Assembly: GCA_963708795.1 (NCBI GenBank)
Contig: CAVPUH010000007.1
Coordinates: forward strand, 248,001-312,000
Length of the DNA stretch: 64,000 nt
Direction: 5' to 3'
Origin: DAIQRJ01 sp963708795
GTDB taxonomy: Bacteria > Actinomycetota > Actinomycetes > Propionibacteriales > DAIQRJ01
Shown here: positions 26,994 through 36,198 of the stretch, piece by piece
Numbering within the stretch: position 1 is the stretch's first letter
How the letters are laid out: each line of letters opens with the position of its first letter
Notes under the pieces: model-generated
What the model saw: only the letters and a program-made list of their open reading frames with translations
Databases searched by the model: none
Told to the model about the DNA's origin: nothing
Position numbers and translations under genes: made by a program

Positions 26994-28833
26994 GTGGCGG
27001 TCCTCCCTCGCGTCCGCGCGCCCGAACTCACCGGGCGCGGGTGGCTGAACTCCGGCGGCGCCGCCGTGCGTCTCACGGACCTGCGCGGGCGGTTCGTCCT
27101 GCTCGACTTCTGGACCTTCTGCTGCGTCAACTGCCTGCACGTGATCGACCAACTGCGTCCGCTCGAACGCGAGTGGGGCGATCAGCTCGTCGTGGTGGGA
27201 GTGCACTCACCGAAGTTCGTGCACGAAGCCGACCCCGACGCACTCGCCGCGGCCGTCGAGCGGTACGGCGTCGACCACCTGGTCCTGGACGACCCGACGC
27301 TGCGGACCTGGGATGCCTACACGGCGCGGGCCTGGCCGACGCTGGTGCTGATCGACCCGGCGGGATATGTCGTTGCGCAGTACGCCGGCGAGGGACACGT
27401 GCATGCGATCGACGCGCTGATGCGCTCGCTCCGCTCGGACGCCGACCTGACGACCGCACCGTTCGAGCTGCTGAAGCTCGGTCAGCACGGCCATGGCGCC
27501 TTGCGGTTCCCCGCGAAGGTGGCCGTGCTGCCGGGCGGGTCGCTGCTGGTCGCGGACGCCGGGTCGCACCGGTTGCTCGAACTGGCCGGGCCGACGGCGA
27601 CGCGCCCCGAGCGCGTCGTCGGATCCGGCACCCGTGCCCGCGTCGACGGTGCGCCGGTGCAGGCGTCGTTCGCCGAGCCGAACGGGCTGTGCCTGCTGCC
27701 ACCCGACATCGCGGCCGCGGTGGACTACGACGTGGTCGTGGCCGACTCGGCCAACCATCTGCTGCGTGGGGTTCGGCTGCGGGACGGGTGGGTGCGGACG
27801 GTGGCCGGCTCGGGTGAGGCCTGGATGCCGACGACCGGGAACCGTCCCTGGGCTGGGCGAACAGGACGTCGGCCGCCTCTCCTCCCCGTGGGACGTGATC
27901 TGGTGGCGGGACCGGGTCTGGGTCGCGATGGCCGGGATCCACCAGCTGTGGACGTTCGATCCGTGCACCGGTGGGCTGGTGGCAGTGGCCGGCACCCGCA
28001 ACGAGGGCCTGGTCGACGGCCTCCTGGCCGACGCGTGGTTCGCGCAACCCTCTGGCCTGGCCGTCTCGGCCGACGGCGGCCGGCTCTACGTCGCCGATGC
28101 GGAGACGTCCGCCGTGCGCATCGTCCGGGCACACGAGGGTGACCTGGTCGTGGAGACCGTCGTAGGTCAGGGACTCTTCGACTTCGGCTTGCGTGACGGC
28201 CCCGCCGAGCAGGCCTTGCTCCAGCACCCGCTCGGCGTCACCGTGCTGCCGGACGGCTCCGTGGCCGTGCACGACACCTACAACGGCGCGATCCGCCGGT
28301 TGACCGAGGATCGGGACGGCTCCTGGTCTGTCAGCACGCTGATGACCGGGTTGGCCGAGCCGAGCGGCGGCGTCGTCCTCGACGATCGTCTCGTCGTGGT
28401 CGAGTCGTCCGCGCACCGGCTCGTCGCGATCCCGTGGCAGGACGCGGCGCCTCTCGCACCGGCACCGTCAGCGCCGCCGCTGATCCGGGCCACGACCGCG
28501 GTCTCGGGTGGGCCGGTTCGCTTGACCGTCACCTTCACACCGCCGCCGGGTCAGCACCTCGACACGAGTGCCGGCCCCGCCACCGAACTCCTGGTCAGCG
28601 CGACCCCGGACGGGTTACTCGTCTCCGGAGCCGGTCGTTCGGCCGACCTCGAACGCGAGCTGGTCCTCGATCCGGCCGTCCCCGACGGCGTGCTGCACGT
28701 GTCTGCGCGGGCGGCCAGTTGCGAGGTCGACGCCGAGCATCCGGTGTGCCACCTGCACCAGCAGGATTGGGGCGTCCCCGTACGGGTGACGGCCGATGCC
28801 CCGGACCGCCTGAACCTCATCCTGGCCGGTTGA
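26994..28833 (+). CDS. thioredoxin-fold / NHL-repeat protein (NHLRC2-like), one frameshift
   Basis: About 612 residues. The N-terminal thioredoxin-like domain has FWTFCCVNCLHV near residues 38-49, the CCxxC form typical of the NHLRC2 group, and WPTLVLIDPAGYVV. Five or six NHL repeats follow (LPGGSLLVADAGSHRLL, SADGGRLYVADAETSAVRI, LPDGSVAVHDTYNGAIRRL), forming a beta propeller, then a beta-rich C-terminal domain of about 130 residues. One extra base at about 27838-27862 splits the gene; the tail then continues LGEQDVGRLSSPWDV. GTG at 26994 is the start. Function is probably redox or substrate binding, unproven. Confidence 0.85.
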
Positions 28834-28900
28834 GGTCCGTGCCGACCCTGTGGTCGGCCGTGCCTGTCCGGCCCTTCGGGACGGGTCTAGCGTTGACGTC

Positions 28901-29746
28901 ATGACCGCTCAGACCTCGATCGCCCCGGCGGGCATCGAACCCGTCCTCACCGACGCCGAGATCGACCAGTTCGACGAACTCGGCTATGTGGTCGTGAAGG
29001 GTGCCCTCGACCGGCCGACGGCCGAGCACTTCCGCAACCTCATCCTCGGTCTCATCCCACCCAGCTTGGAGATTCCCGAGACCTGGCACGCGCACGAGGG
29101 CCGGATCAAGCCGATGTACACGCCCGGGAACCACACCTGGGACACCCCTGACCTGATCCCGTTGTTCACCAACGAGAAGCTCTACCGGGCCGCTGCGCAG
29201 CTGCTGCAGAGTACGAACCTGCGGGTGATCGACGGCTCGATCGGCATCACCATGCGCAACGCCGCACACCCCGACAAGGCGCTGAGCCAGACCCTGCACA
29301 TCGACGCCTCCGTCCCCACCGACCGCGATCAGTTCCTGTTCAGCATCGAGGAACTCCAGGTGGGCGGGTGCTACTACCTGACCGACGTCGAGCCGAACGG
29401 CGGCGGGATCCACATCGTCCCGGGTGGACACAAGATCGTCGAGCAGGAAGCGCGAGACGATCCGCAGGGCCGCCACCTGCACGAGAACTGGAAGCGGATC
29501 CAGCATCTCGAGTCGATCGAGGTGACCGGCGAAGCCGGCGACTTCGCGCTGCTGCACCACCTGATGCCGCACGGCGCCTCCCACAACCGGCTCCCGACCA
29601 CCCGGGTGGCGCAGTTCCTGCGCTGGGTGCGGGAGGACCAGTCCCACGGTGCGGGAGCGAAGCCGGAGCCCGGCCGATACAACCGGCAGCAGACCGACGC
29701 GATGGGTGAGTTGGGCCGCAAGCTCTTCGGGGTCGACGACTGGTAG
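28901..29746 (+). CDS. phytanoyl-CoA dioxygenase (PhyH) family protein
   Basis: Fe(II)/2-oxoglutarate dependent oxygenase of 281 residues. The metal facial triad is visible as HID (QTLHIDASVPT, about residues 131-141) and the distal His in HHLMPHGASHN; an Arg in RVAQFLRW would bind 2-oxoglutarate. ATG at 28901 is preferred; the frame is open 51 bp further upstream. Members hydroxylate lipids or natural products, and the neighbours give no substrate clue. Confidence 0.87.
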   Translation: MTAQTSIAPAGIEPVLTDAEIDQFDELGYVVVKGALDRPTAEHFRNLILGLIPPSLEIPETWHAHEGRIKPMYTPGNHTWDTPDLIPLFTNEKLYRAAAQLLQSTNLRVIDGSIGITMRNAAHPDKALSQTLHIDASVPTDRDQFLFSIEELQVGGCYYLTDVEPNGGGIHIVPGGHKIVEQEARDDPQGRHLHENWKRIQHLESIEVTGEAGDFALLHHLMPHGASHNRLPTTRVAQFLRWVREDQSHGAGAKPEPGRYNRQQTDAMGELGRKLFGVDDW

Positions 29747-29780
29747 GCGCGCGTCGATCCGCCGGGTCGGACGTGTTGGC

Positions 29781-30800
29781 TCAGTCGTCGCGGCCGACGT
29801 CGCCGGTGAGTTGGGCCGCGAGTTCCGTGACGCCGTGCAGGGCCAGGTGGGTGGCGGCTCCGGCGTCGTCGGTCATCCAGATGATCGAGGTCAGCGCGCC
29901 GATCCGGGCGAACGGCACGAGGAGGTCTTCGTCACGGGCCTCCAGCGAGCCGCCGGCCGCCAGGTAGTCGCGCCAGACCGAGCCCGGTGAGACCGACCGC
30001 TCGCTGTAGGCGAGGTTCGCGACGTCCCACACCAGCGGCTCGACCCGGCAGTCGTCGGTGTCGATCAACCCGACCAGCGCCTCGTCGCGGTAGAGCTGAT
30101 TGCGAGGGTTGAGATCGCCGTGCACGGCGCCGCGGTGATCGAGCCGGCCGCTCTCCCGCCAGTGGTCGAGCAGGATGTCGAGGTGGGCGGTGGCGCGGTC
30201 CACGACGTCGATCGGGCGCAGCACGTCGGCCCCGTCGCCGAACCGTTCGACGAGCGCGGCCCTGACCCGGTCCCAGCCGTGCCAGCGGGGACGGTCGTCG
30301 ATGGCCGCGAACCCGGGCCGTTGCGGTAGGTCCAGCTCGAGCGAGACCCGGTGCAGCCGGGCGATCACGGGGGCCAGGAGCCGCGCGCGGAGAGGCCCGA
30401 CGACCGCCGTGCCCGGTACGCCGGCGACGAACGGGAAGAGCGTGAGGGCATGGTCGTCGACCACCGGCACCGTGTCGTGCTCCGCCACGACGACCGCGGG
30501 CTCGACTTCGGCCCACGCGCTGGCCAGCCGGTGTTCGTAGGTCACCTGCTCGACGGTCCGTTCCGTGCGGCTGATCCGCAGAACACGATCGTGGTCGGAA
30601 GCCGAGATCCGCCAGCTCTGGTTGAGCATGCCCTCGTGGAGCAGCGTTGCTCCGGTGGGTTTCATGCCGAACGCCTCGCGACACGCGGCGAGGACCTCGG
30701 CTCGGCTCAGCCAGAGCGGCTGCCAGCCCCAGTCGTCACCGTCGTAGTACTCGTCGCCCGCTGTCGACAGGTCGCCGCGCGTCGCCGGGCTCTCCTCCAT
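29781..30800 (-). CDS. APH-type phosphotransferase
   Basis: Small-molecule kinase of the aminoglycoside phosphotransferase/choline kinase fold, 339 residues. The catalytic loop is VHGDLNPRNQL (about residues 228-238) and the metal loop GLIDTDDCRVEPLVWD near 246-261, where TDD stands in for the usual DF/DW. The first 35 residues are acidic and aromatic and unlike typical family members. The substrate could be a sugar, an amine or an antibiotic. It converges with the PhyH gene with 34 bp between the stops. Confidence 0.85.
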   Translation of the reverse strand: MEESPATRGDLSTAGDEYYDGDDWGWQPLWLSRAEVLAACREAFGMKPTGATLLHEGMLNQSWRISASDHDRVLRISRTERTVEQVTYEHRLASAWAEVEPAVVVAEHDTVPVVDDHALTLFPFVAGVPGTAVVGPLRARLLAPVIARLHRVSLELDLPQRPGFAAIDDRPRWHGWDRVRAALVERFGDGADVLRPIDVVDRATAHLDILLDHWRESGRLDHRGAVHGDLNPRNQLYRDEALVGLIDTDDCRVEPLVWDVANLAYSERSVSPGSVWRDYLAAGGSLEARDEDLLVPFARIGALTSIIWMTDDAGAATHLALHGVTELAAQLTGDVGRDD

Positions 30801-30824
30801 GCGCCCGAGCTTCGCACAGGACCG

Positions 30825-32516
30825 TTACCAGGTGTATCGAGTTTCGCCTTCGCTGCTTCGCCAAACCTCCGGCGTCAGCACCGTGGCGTCGACGATCGCA
30901 GCGGGCTCGAACCCGCCGGGTTCACCGCCGTCCGCCGCGAGTCGAAGCGCCGCGGTGATGTCGGCATCGATTTCCGGCGTCCGGGCGGTCGGGTCGACGG
31001 AGACGAACAGCGCGGTTCCGGTGCGGGCCACGGCGTCGGCGAACTGCCGGTTCTTCGCCCACGGAGTCTGCGGGGTCGCCGGGACACAGTCGGCGTCGAC
31101 GGTGAAGAAGGTGCCGTGCTGCGCAACTCGGTACGCGAGCGTGTTCACCCCCATCTCGCGGGTCCGAGCCCACTCGCGACCCGACGTGTCGTCGCCGGTG
31201 CGGTTGACATGCACACGTCCGGCGGCCAGATGGCCGACGGTGTTGCAACCGAGGATCAGCGTCTCCGGCCGGTCGGACGGCGTGCCGTCCCGGCTGCCGG
31301 TGAGGATCGCGTCGTAGAGGGCGTTGACGAGTTCGGCGTTGGTGCGGCTGCGGTCGGCGAGGGACCAGCCCGGCTCGGTGAGTTCGAACGGCTTCATGGC
31401 CGGGCCCCACCGGCCGAACAGGTCCCAGGTGGAGAAGTCGTGCTTGATGAGCTCGAAGCCCCACCCGGCGATGCGTGCGATGTCGTCGTGCACGAGCTGC
31501 AGGACCTCGGGCCGGCTGATGTCGAGTGGGAGTTCAGGTCCCGGCCGCGGGCCGGGCGTGAGGAGCGACTCGTCGACGTCGAAGGAGCGGGCGATCGGGC
31601 GCATCCAGATCCCGGGCCGCGCCCCGACGTCGCGGACCCGTTGGGCGAGTCCGGGCATGTCGTCGAACAGGCCGGGCGTGCCGTGGGTCCACGGGCCCCC
31701 GGGCGCTCCGCCGCCAGGTGTCCAGCCGGCGTCGACCACGCCGAAAGGGCGCACCGGGTGGTCGCCGAGATAGTGCGCGACGAGCGCGGCGTCGGCGACG
31801 ACTGCGTCGGGATCGAAGCCGGATCCGTACGCGTAGTACCAGTTGTTGGCGCCCAGCACGGGGCCGGGTGACGGAAGTGCGTCGTCACACATCCGCCGGC
31901 ACAGCGCGGCCACCACGGCCGTGGCGGATCGGCCCGTCTCGGCGGTCACGTCGTGTGTGCCGACCACGGTGGCGACCGCGAGCGTGCGGTCACCGAGGAT
32001 GGCCGCGTCACCGCCGTTGGCGAGGTCGAGGTGGAGGGAGAACGTGGAGTTCGTGAACGTCCACGAGGCGAAGGCGTTCGGCCGCACCCGCACCCCGTGG
32101 CCGACGAGGCGTCCACCGGCGGTGTCGGCGGCGACCCAGTACCAGGGCAGCGCCCCGGCGGACCCGAGTGGACGCCAGCCCAGCTCGCCGTAGCTGCGCT
32201 CCCAGGCGTCGCCGAGAACGGGCGTGCCGATGTCGAGTCGGTGTGGCCAGGTCAAGGTGACCCCGCGGATCGGGGTGGCGCCGGCGTTCACGGTGATGTC
32301 GAGGTCGGCGCCCGGCTCGATCGACGGTGGCTGCGTCGCAGTCGTCAGCGTGACGCCGGGTACCTCCCAGACGATCGGTCCCGACTCACCACCGTCGCGG
32401 GTCGCGCCGACGTCCCGCGGGTCCGCCACGTGACCGAGATGGACGGTGATGCCCGTCGGCGGAGCGACGTGGTCGGGCCAGGACAGCATCTGCTCGACGC
32501 TCGAGTCGTGGGTCAC
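30825..32516 (-). CDS. GH36-like alpha-galactosidase family protein
   Basis: Clan GH-D glycosidase of 563 residues, retaining by family. A beta-sandwich N-terminal domain (about 1-200) is followed by a barrel with WYYAYGSGFD, FGVVDAGWTP, GIWMRPIARS and FELIKHDFSTWDLFG (shortened), whose Asp after KH is the expected nucleophile. HVNRTGDDTSG carries the acid/base Asp. The GTG at 32514-32516 is the first suitable start. No signal peptide is seen, so it likely acts inside the cell. It could be an alpha-galactosidase or a related enzyme. Confidence 0.75.
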   Translation of the reverse strand: MTHDSSVEQMLSWPDHVAPPTGITVHLGHVADPRDVGATRDGGESGPIVWEVPGVTLTTATQPPSIEPGADLDITVNAGATPIRGVTLTWPHRLDIGTPVLGDAWERSYGELGWRPLGSAGALPWYWVAADTAGGRLVGHGVRVRPNAFASWTFTNSTFSLHLDLANGGDAAILGDRTLAVATVVGTHDVTAETGRSATAVVAALCRRMCDDALPSPGPVLGANNWYYAYGSGFDPDAVVADAALVAHYLGDHPVRPFGVVDAGWTPGGGAPGGPWTHGTPGLFDDMPGLAQRVRDVGARPGIWMRPIARSFDVDESLLTPGPRPGPELPLDISRPEVLQLVHDDIARIAGWGFELIKHDFSTWDLFGRWGPAMKPFELTEPGWSLADRSRTNAELVNALYDAILTGSRDGTPSDRPETLILGCNTVGHLAAGRVHVNRTGDDTSGREWARTREMGVNTLAYRVAQHGTFFTVDADCVPATPQTPWAKNRQFADAVARTGTALFVSVDPTARTPEIDADITAALRLAADGGEPGGFEPAAIVDATVLTPEVWRSSEGETRYTW

Positions 32517-32564
32517 GGACGCCGACTCTAGCGACGCCGCACGAGATCGCGGCCGACCGGCAGA

Positions 32565-33332
32565 ATGGCCGCCATGGCGACGACCTATGAGCCCGGACCG
32601 GTAGTGATCCTCGGTGGCCGCAGCGAGATCGGCCTGGCCGTCGCGGCGCGCCTGGTGCGCGACGCCGGCGCGACGACCGTCGTGCTCGCCGCGCGCCGGT
32701 CCCACGAGTTGACCGGCGAGGTCGCGGCGCTCACGCGAGCCGGTGCCGCCGTGAACACCATCGCCTTCGATGCGGACGACCTCGCCGGCCATGCGGCCGT
32801 CCTCGACGAGGTGATCGAGGAGTACGGATCGCTCGGCACCGTCGTCCTCGCGTTCGGGGTGCTGGGCGATCAGGCCCGGGCCGAGGTCGACGCGGCCTAC
32901 GCAGCGTCCATCCTCCACACCGACTTCGTCGCGCAGGCGCATCTCCTGACCGAACTCGCCGTGCGCATGCGCGAACAGAAGTCGGGCACCATCGTCGTCT
33001 TCTCGTCCGTGGCCGGTGTCCGCGTGCGACGAGCGAACTACGTGTACGGCTCGGCGAAAGCGGCGCTGGACGGGTTCGCCTCGGGCCTCTCCGATGCACT
33101 GCACGGGTCCGGGGTGCGGCTGCTCCTCGTCCGTCCCGGTTTCGTCGTGGGCCGGATGACGAAGGGGATGAAGAAGGCTCCGTTCCCGAGCACTGCCTAC
33201 TCCGTGGCCGACGCGGTCGTGGCCGCCCTGCGATCCGGGGCGGACGACATCTGGGTTCCGATGATCCTGCGACCGATGTTCGTGGGCATGCGGATGCTGC
33301 CGCGTGCGGTCTGGCGCAGACTGCCGCGCTGA
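32565..33332 (+). CDS. DprE2-like short-chain dehydrogenase
   Basis: SDR of about 255 residues that matches decaprenylphosphoryl-2-keto-ribose reductase along its length. The NAD(P) loop is VILGGRSEIGLA, the active-site Tyr-Lys lies in NYVYGSAKAALDGFASGL, and VRPGFVVGRMTKGMKKAP and the C-terminal RAVWRRLPR are typical of DprE2. In mycolate-containing actinobacteria this enzyme makes the arabinose donor for arabinogalactan. Its usual partner DprE1 is not in this window, so the exact substrate is uncertain. ATG at 32574 is an alternative start. Confidence 0.8.
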   Translation: MAAMATTYEPGPVVILGGRSEIGLAVAARLVRDAGATTVVLAARRSHELTGEVAALTRAGAAVNTIAFDADDLAGHAAVLDEVIEEYGSLGTVVLAFGVLGDQARAEVDAAYAASILHTDFVAQAHLLTELAVRMREQKSGTIVVFSSVAGVRVRRANYVYGSAKAALDGFASGLSDALHGSGVRLLLVRPGFVVGRMTKGMKKAPFPSTAYSVADAVVAALRSGADDIWVPMILRPMFVGMRMLPRAVWRRLPR

Positions 33333-33377
33333 CGCGCGATCCCCTCGGCGTGGCCGTTCGTCCGACGTCAATGCAAA

Positions 33378-33399
33378 TTGACAACCACGTGGATGTCAA
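33378..33399 (+). promoter_or_regulatory. 22-bp operator palindrome overlapping a -35 box
   Basis: TTGACA-A-CCACGTGG-A-TGTCAA: 20 of 22 positions are symmetric. The left arm is a perfect TTGACA -35, and 17 bp further lies CAAGAT (33401-33406) as a possible -10, placing the transcription start at the ATG of the HTH gene. Repressor binding here would block the promoter directly. A further TTGAC follows at 33405-33409. Confidence 0.65.
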
Positions 33400-33413
33400 C
33401 CAAGATTGACGAC

Positions 33414-33653
33414 ATGGACGAGCCCTCCGACGCTGCCGCCACCCGAGCTCTCGACGACGCGGCGAGCACCGACCCGGCAGTCGGGCTCCGAGCGGTGCGC
33501 GCGCTGCGCGACCTCGCCGACCGGCTCGAGGCCCTCCACGTCGGCAATGCCCGACGGCTGGGCTGGTCCTGGCAGCAGATCGGCGACGCCCTCGACGTCA
33601 GCCGACAGGCCGTTCACGTGAAGTACGCGATCCGCAATCGCGGAACGCGTTGA
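33414..33653 (+). CDS. small HTH protein upstream of Clp N-domain gene
   Basis: Helix-turn-helix protein of 79 residues, probably leaderless. After an acidic N-terminal helix the HTH reads GWSWQQIGDALDVSRQAVHVKYA (shortened; residues about 48-70). This type is often found next to proteins with Clp N-terminal repeats in actinobacteria. The palindrome at 33378-33399 is the likely binding site, giving autoregulation. The Clp_N-VOC gene begins 27 bp after its stop with AAAGG ahead, so the two form one operon. Confidence 0.82.
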   Translation: MDEPSDAAATRALDDAASTDPAVGLRAVRALRDLADRLEALHVGNARRLGWSWQQIGDALDVSRQAVHVKYAIRNRGTR

Positions 33654-33680
33654 GTTCTGATCCATCCGAAAGGCGGCACC

Positions 33681-34628
33681 ATGTTCGAGAGGTTCACCGA
33701 CGAAGTCCGTCGCGCGGTCGTCCTGGCCGCCGACGTCGCTCGCGAGCGCTACGACGACACGATCCGGCCGATGCACCTCCTGATCGGCCTGGCGATCGCG
33801 GACGAGCCGTCGTTGACGGCGGCCGGACTCACCCGCGAGCGCCTCGGGACGCTCTGGGACGGCGTCGGCCGGACCACGGCAGCCAGTGATCTGGACGCCG
33901 ACGCCTTGGCCGGGATCGGGATCGACGTGGACGCCGTCCGCGCCGCCACCGACCGGTCGTTCGGCCCCGGCGCGCTCGACGAGGCCGCCCGATCCCGCCG
34001 AGCCGCACGCGTCGGCCATATCCCGTTCTCGAGGGCGTCCAAGCGCGCGATGGAAGCAGCTCTTCGGAACGCAGTCGCCGGCGGGTCGAAGGACATTCGA
34101 TCCGTCCATCTGCTCCAGGGCGTGCTCGACCTCGGCGACCCGGACGTCGATGTCGTCCTCCGGGCGGCCGGCGTGTCCGCCGGGGAGCTGAGGTCGTCGG
34201 CGCTCGCCGCTGCCAGCGGGTCGGCGGCATCGACCATCGCCGGCATCGACCGGCTCGACCTCGCGGTCGCCGACCTCGACGCGAGCAGGGACTACTACGA
34301 CGCGGTTCTCGCTCCGCTGGGCATCACGAGGCTCGGACACGACGACGACGGCGTCGGTTACGGCAGCGACCGGCCCTTCTTCTGGATCGGCTCGCGCGAT
34401 GCCTCGGAGCTCGACGATCCCCACGGTGGGGTGGTCCGCATCGCGTTCACGGCACGCGACCGTGCCACCGTGACCGCCTTCCGGGACGCGGCCGGAGCAG
34501 TCGGCGCCGAGGTCGTCAGCGAGCCCGGCGTGCACCCGCGGCGACGCCGATCGTCCTTCCAAGCCGTCGTCCGCGACCCGGACGGCAACGAGGTCGAGGC
34601 GATCTGCCACCTGGCGGCAGCCCGCTGA
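33681..34628 (+). CDS. Clp N-domain / VOC (glyoxalase-fold) fusion protein
   Basis: Protein of 315 residues with two parts. Residues 1-about 175 hold two Clp N-type repeats (FERFTDEVRRAVVLAADVAR ... IRPMHLLIGLA; FSRASKRAMEAALRNAVAGG ... IRSVHLLQGVL). There is no AAA+ ATPase domain, so it is not a chaperone itself. Residues about 190-312 form one VOC module pair (DRLDLAVADLDASRDYYDAVL ... RSSFQAVVRDPDGNEVEAICH). The usual first metal His is replaced (DRLDLAV), while the last Glu (EVEAI) is present. A ligand-sensing or binding role is plausible, perhaps antibiotic-related, given the MFS pump that follows 42 bp later. Confidence 0.8.
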   Translation: MFERFTDEVRRAVVLAADVARERYDDTIRPMHLLIGLAIADEPSLTAAGLTRERLGTLWDGVGRTTAASDLDADALAGIGIDVDAVRAATDRSFGPGALDEAARSRRAARVGHIPFSRASKRAMEAALRNAVAGGSKDIRSVHLLQGVLDLGDPDVDVVLRAAGVSAGELRSSALAAASGSAASTIAGIDRLDLAVADLDASRDYYDAVLAPLGITRLGHDDDGVGYGSDRPFFWIGSRDASELDDPHGGVVRIAFTARDRATVTAFRDAAGAVGAEVVSEPGVHPRRRRSSFQAVVRDPDGNEVEAICHLAAAR

Positions 34629-34670
34629 CCACTGCGGCCGGGCCGTCGACGCCGTGTTTAGGCTGCGTAG

Positions 34671-36186
34671 GTGACCTACACAGCTGACGCACCGCCGGCG
34701 CCGGATCCCGGCCGCTGGCGAGCGCTCGCGCTGTGTCTCGTCGCCGGCTTCATGACCCTGCTCGACGTGAGCATCGTCAACGTGGCGCTCCCGTCCATTC
34801 GCACGGGCCTGGCCGCCAGCGAGAGTGACCTGCAGTGGATCATCGCCGGCTACGGGCTCGCGTTCGGCATCGCCCTGGTGCCGGCCGGCCGGCTCGGTGA
34901 CGCGAAGAGCCGACGCGCGGTGTTCGCGATCGGCCTGGCCTTGTTCACGGTCGCGAGCGCGGCGTGCGGGCTCGCCACCGGCTCCACCTGGCTGTCGATC
35001 ACCCGGGTCATCCAGGGTCTGGGCGCCGGCATCGTCTCGCCCCAGGTCTCCGGCTTCATCCAGACCTTGTTCTCCGGCAAGGAGCGCGGCCGCGCGTTCG
35101 GCATCTTCGGCGCGACCATCGGGATCTCCACCGCCCTGGGTCCACTCATCGGTGGTCTCCTGGTGCGGTTCGGCGGGGCGGAGAACGGCTGGCGCTGGGT
35201 GTTCCTGGTCAATGTGCCCGTCGGGATCGTCGCGCTCCTGCTCGTCCGCCGGCTCCTGCCGCCGAGCACGGTGCATCGCAAGCAGTCGCTGGACCCGGTG
35301 GGCGTGGTCCTCTTCGGCGGCGCCATCCTGTTCGTCCTGCTCCCGTTGGTCACCGGCGACCAGGACGTCCCTGATCGACCGGCCCTGGTGGCTTCTGCTT
35401 CCCTCGGTCGTGCTCCTGGTCGCCTTCTGGCTGTGGGAGCGCCGGTGGGACCGCCGGGGTGAGGCCACGCTCGTCGATCTCTCACTGGTCCACGTCCGCT
35501 CGTACATGCTCGGGTTGGGCCTCGGGACGATCTACTTCGCCGGGTTCACCTCGCTGTTCCTCGTCCTCACGCTGTATCTACAGGAAGGTCTGCACTACTC
35601 GGCCCTCCTGGCCGGCCTGGTCGGCACCCCGTTCGCGGTGGGGTCGGCCATCTCGGCCAGCATCGGCGGACGCTACGTCTTCAAGTTCGGGCGCGGCATG
35701 GTGGTCAGCGGCCTCGTCATGGTCATCGTCGGGCTGATCGCGCTCGACCTGATCGTCGGCCGGGTCGACCACAACGTCGGGCTCTGGTTGTTCGTCCCGC
35801 TCGCGGTCACCGGGTTCGGTGGCGGCCTGGTGATCTCCCCGAACGTCACGCTGACCCTGGCGGAGGTGGACGTCCGGCACGCCGGATCGGGTGGCGGCAT
35901 GCTCCAGACGGCGCAACGGGTCGGATCGGCGATCGGCGTCGCCGTCGTGCTGGCGCAGTTCTTCAGCGAACTCGCCAGCACCCACGGCGACTTCGCGCGG
36001 GCGTTGAGCGTGAGCCTCCGGACGACCATCGGGTTGGTGGTGGCGGCACTCGTGCTCGGGCTGGTCGATCTGCTGACCCGGCGTACGCCGCCGGCAGGGG
36101 ACGCGGACGTCCCCGGCGCCCATGCCGCCGGTCGCGAACCCGAACCCGCGCGGGTGTCGAGCGGCCCCAAGCACAAGCGCGCCTGA
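34671..36186 (+). CDS. MFS multidrug transporter, DHA2 (EmrB/QacA) family, one frameshift
   Basis: Proton-driven exporter of about 504 residues with 14 predicted helices. Motifs include FMTLLDVSIVNVALPSI in helix 1, GRLGDAKSRR in the first cytoplasmic loop and the antiporter motif C region ALGPLIGGLL. The frame breaks at about 35365-35380: the first half ends ...VTGDQDV and the second half resumes SLIDRPWWLLLPSVV one base later. One extra base explains it. GTG at 34671 is the start. It may be cotranscribed with the HTH and Clp_N-VOC genes. Confidence 0.87.
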
Positions 36187-36198
36187 CGCCGAGGGCGG

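Noticed and set aside
33681..34628. Clp protease or ClpC chaperone
   Set aside because: Only the N-terminal repeats are present; there is no AAA+ Walker motif, and the C-terminus is a VOC domain.
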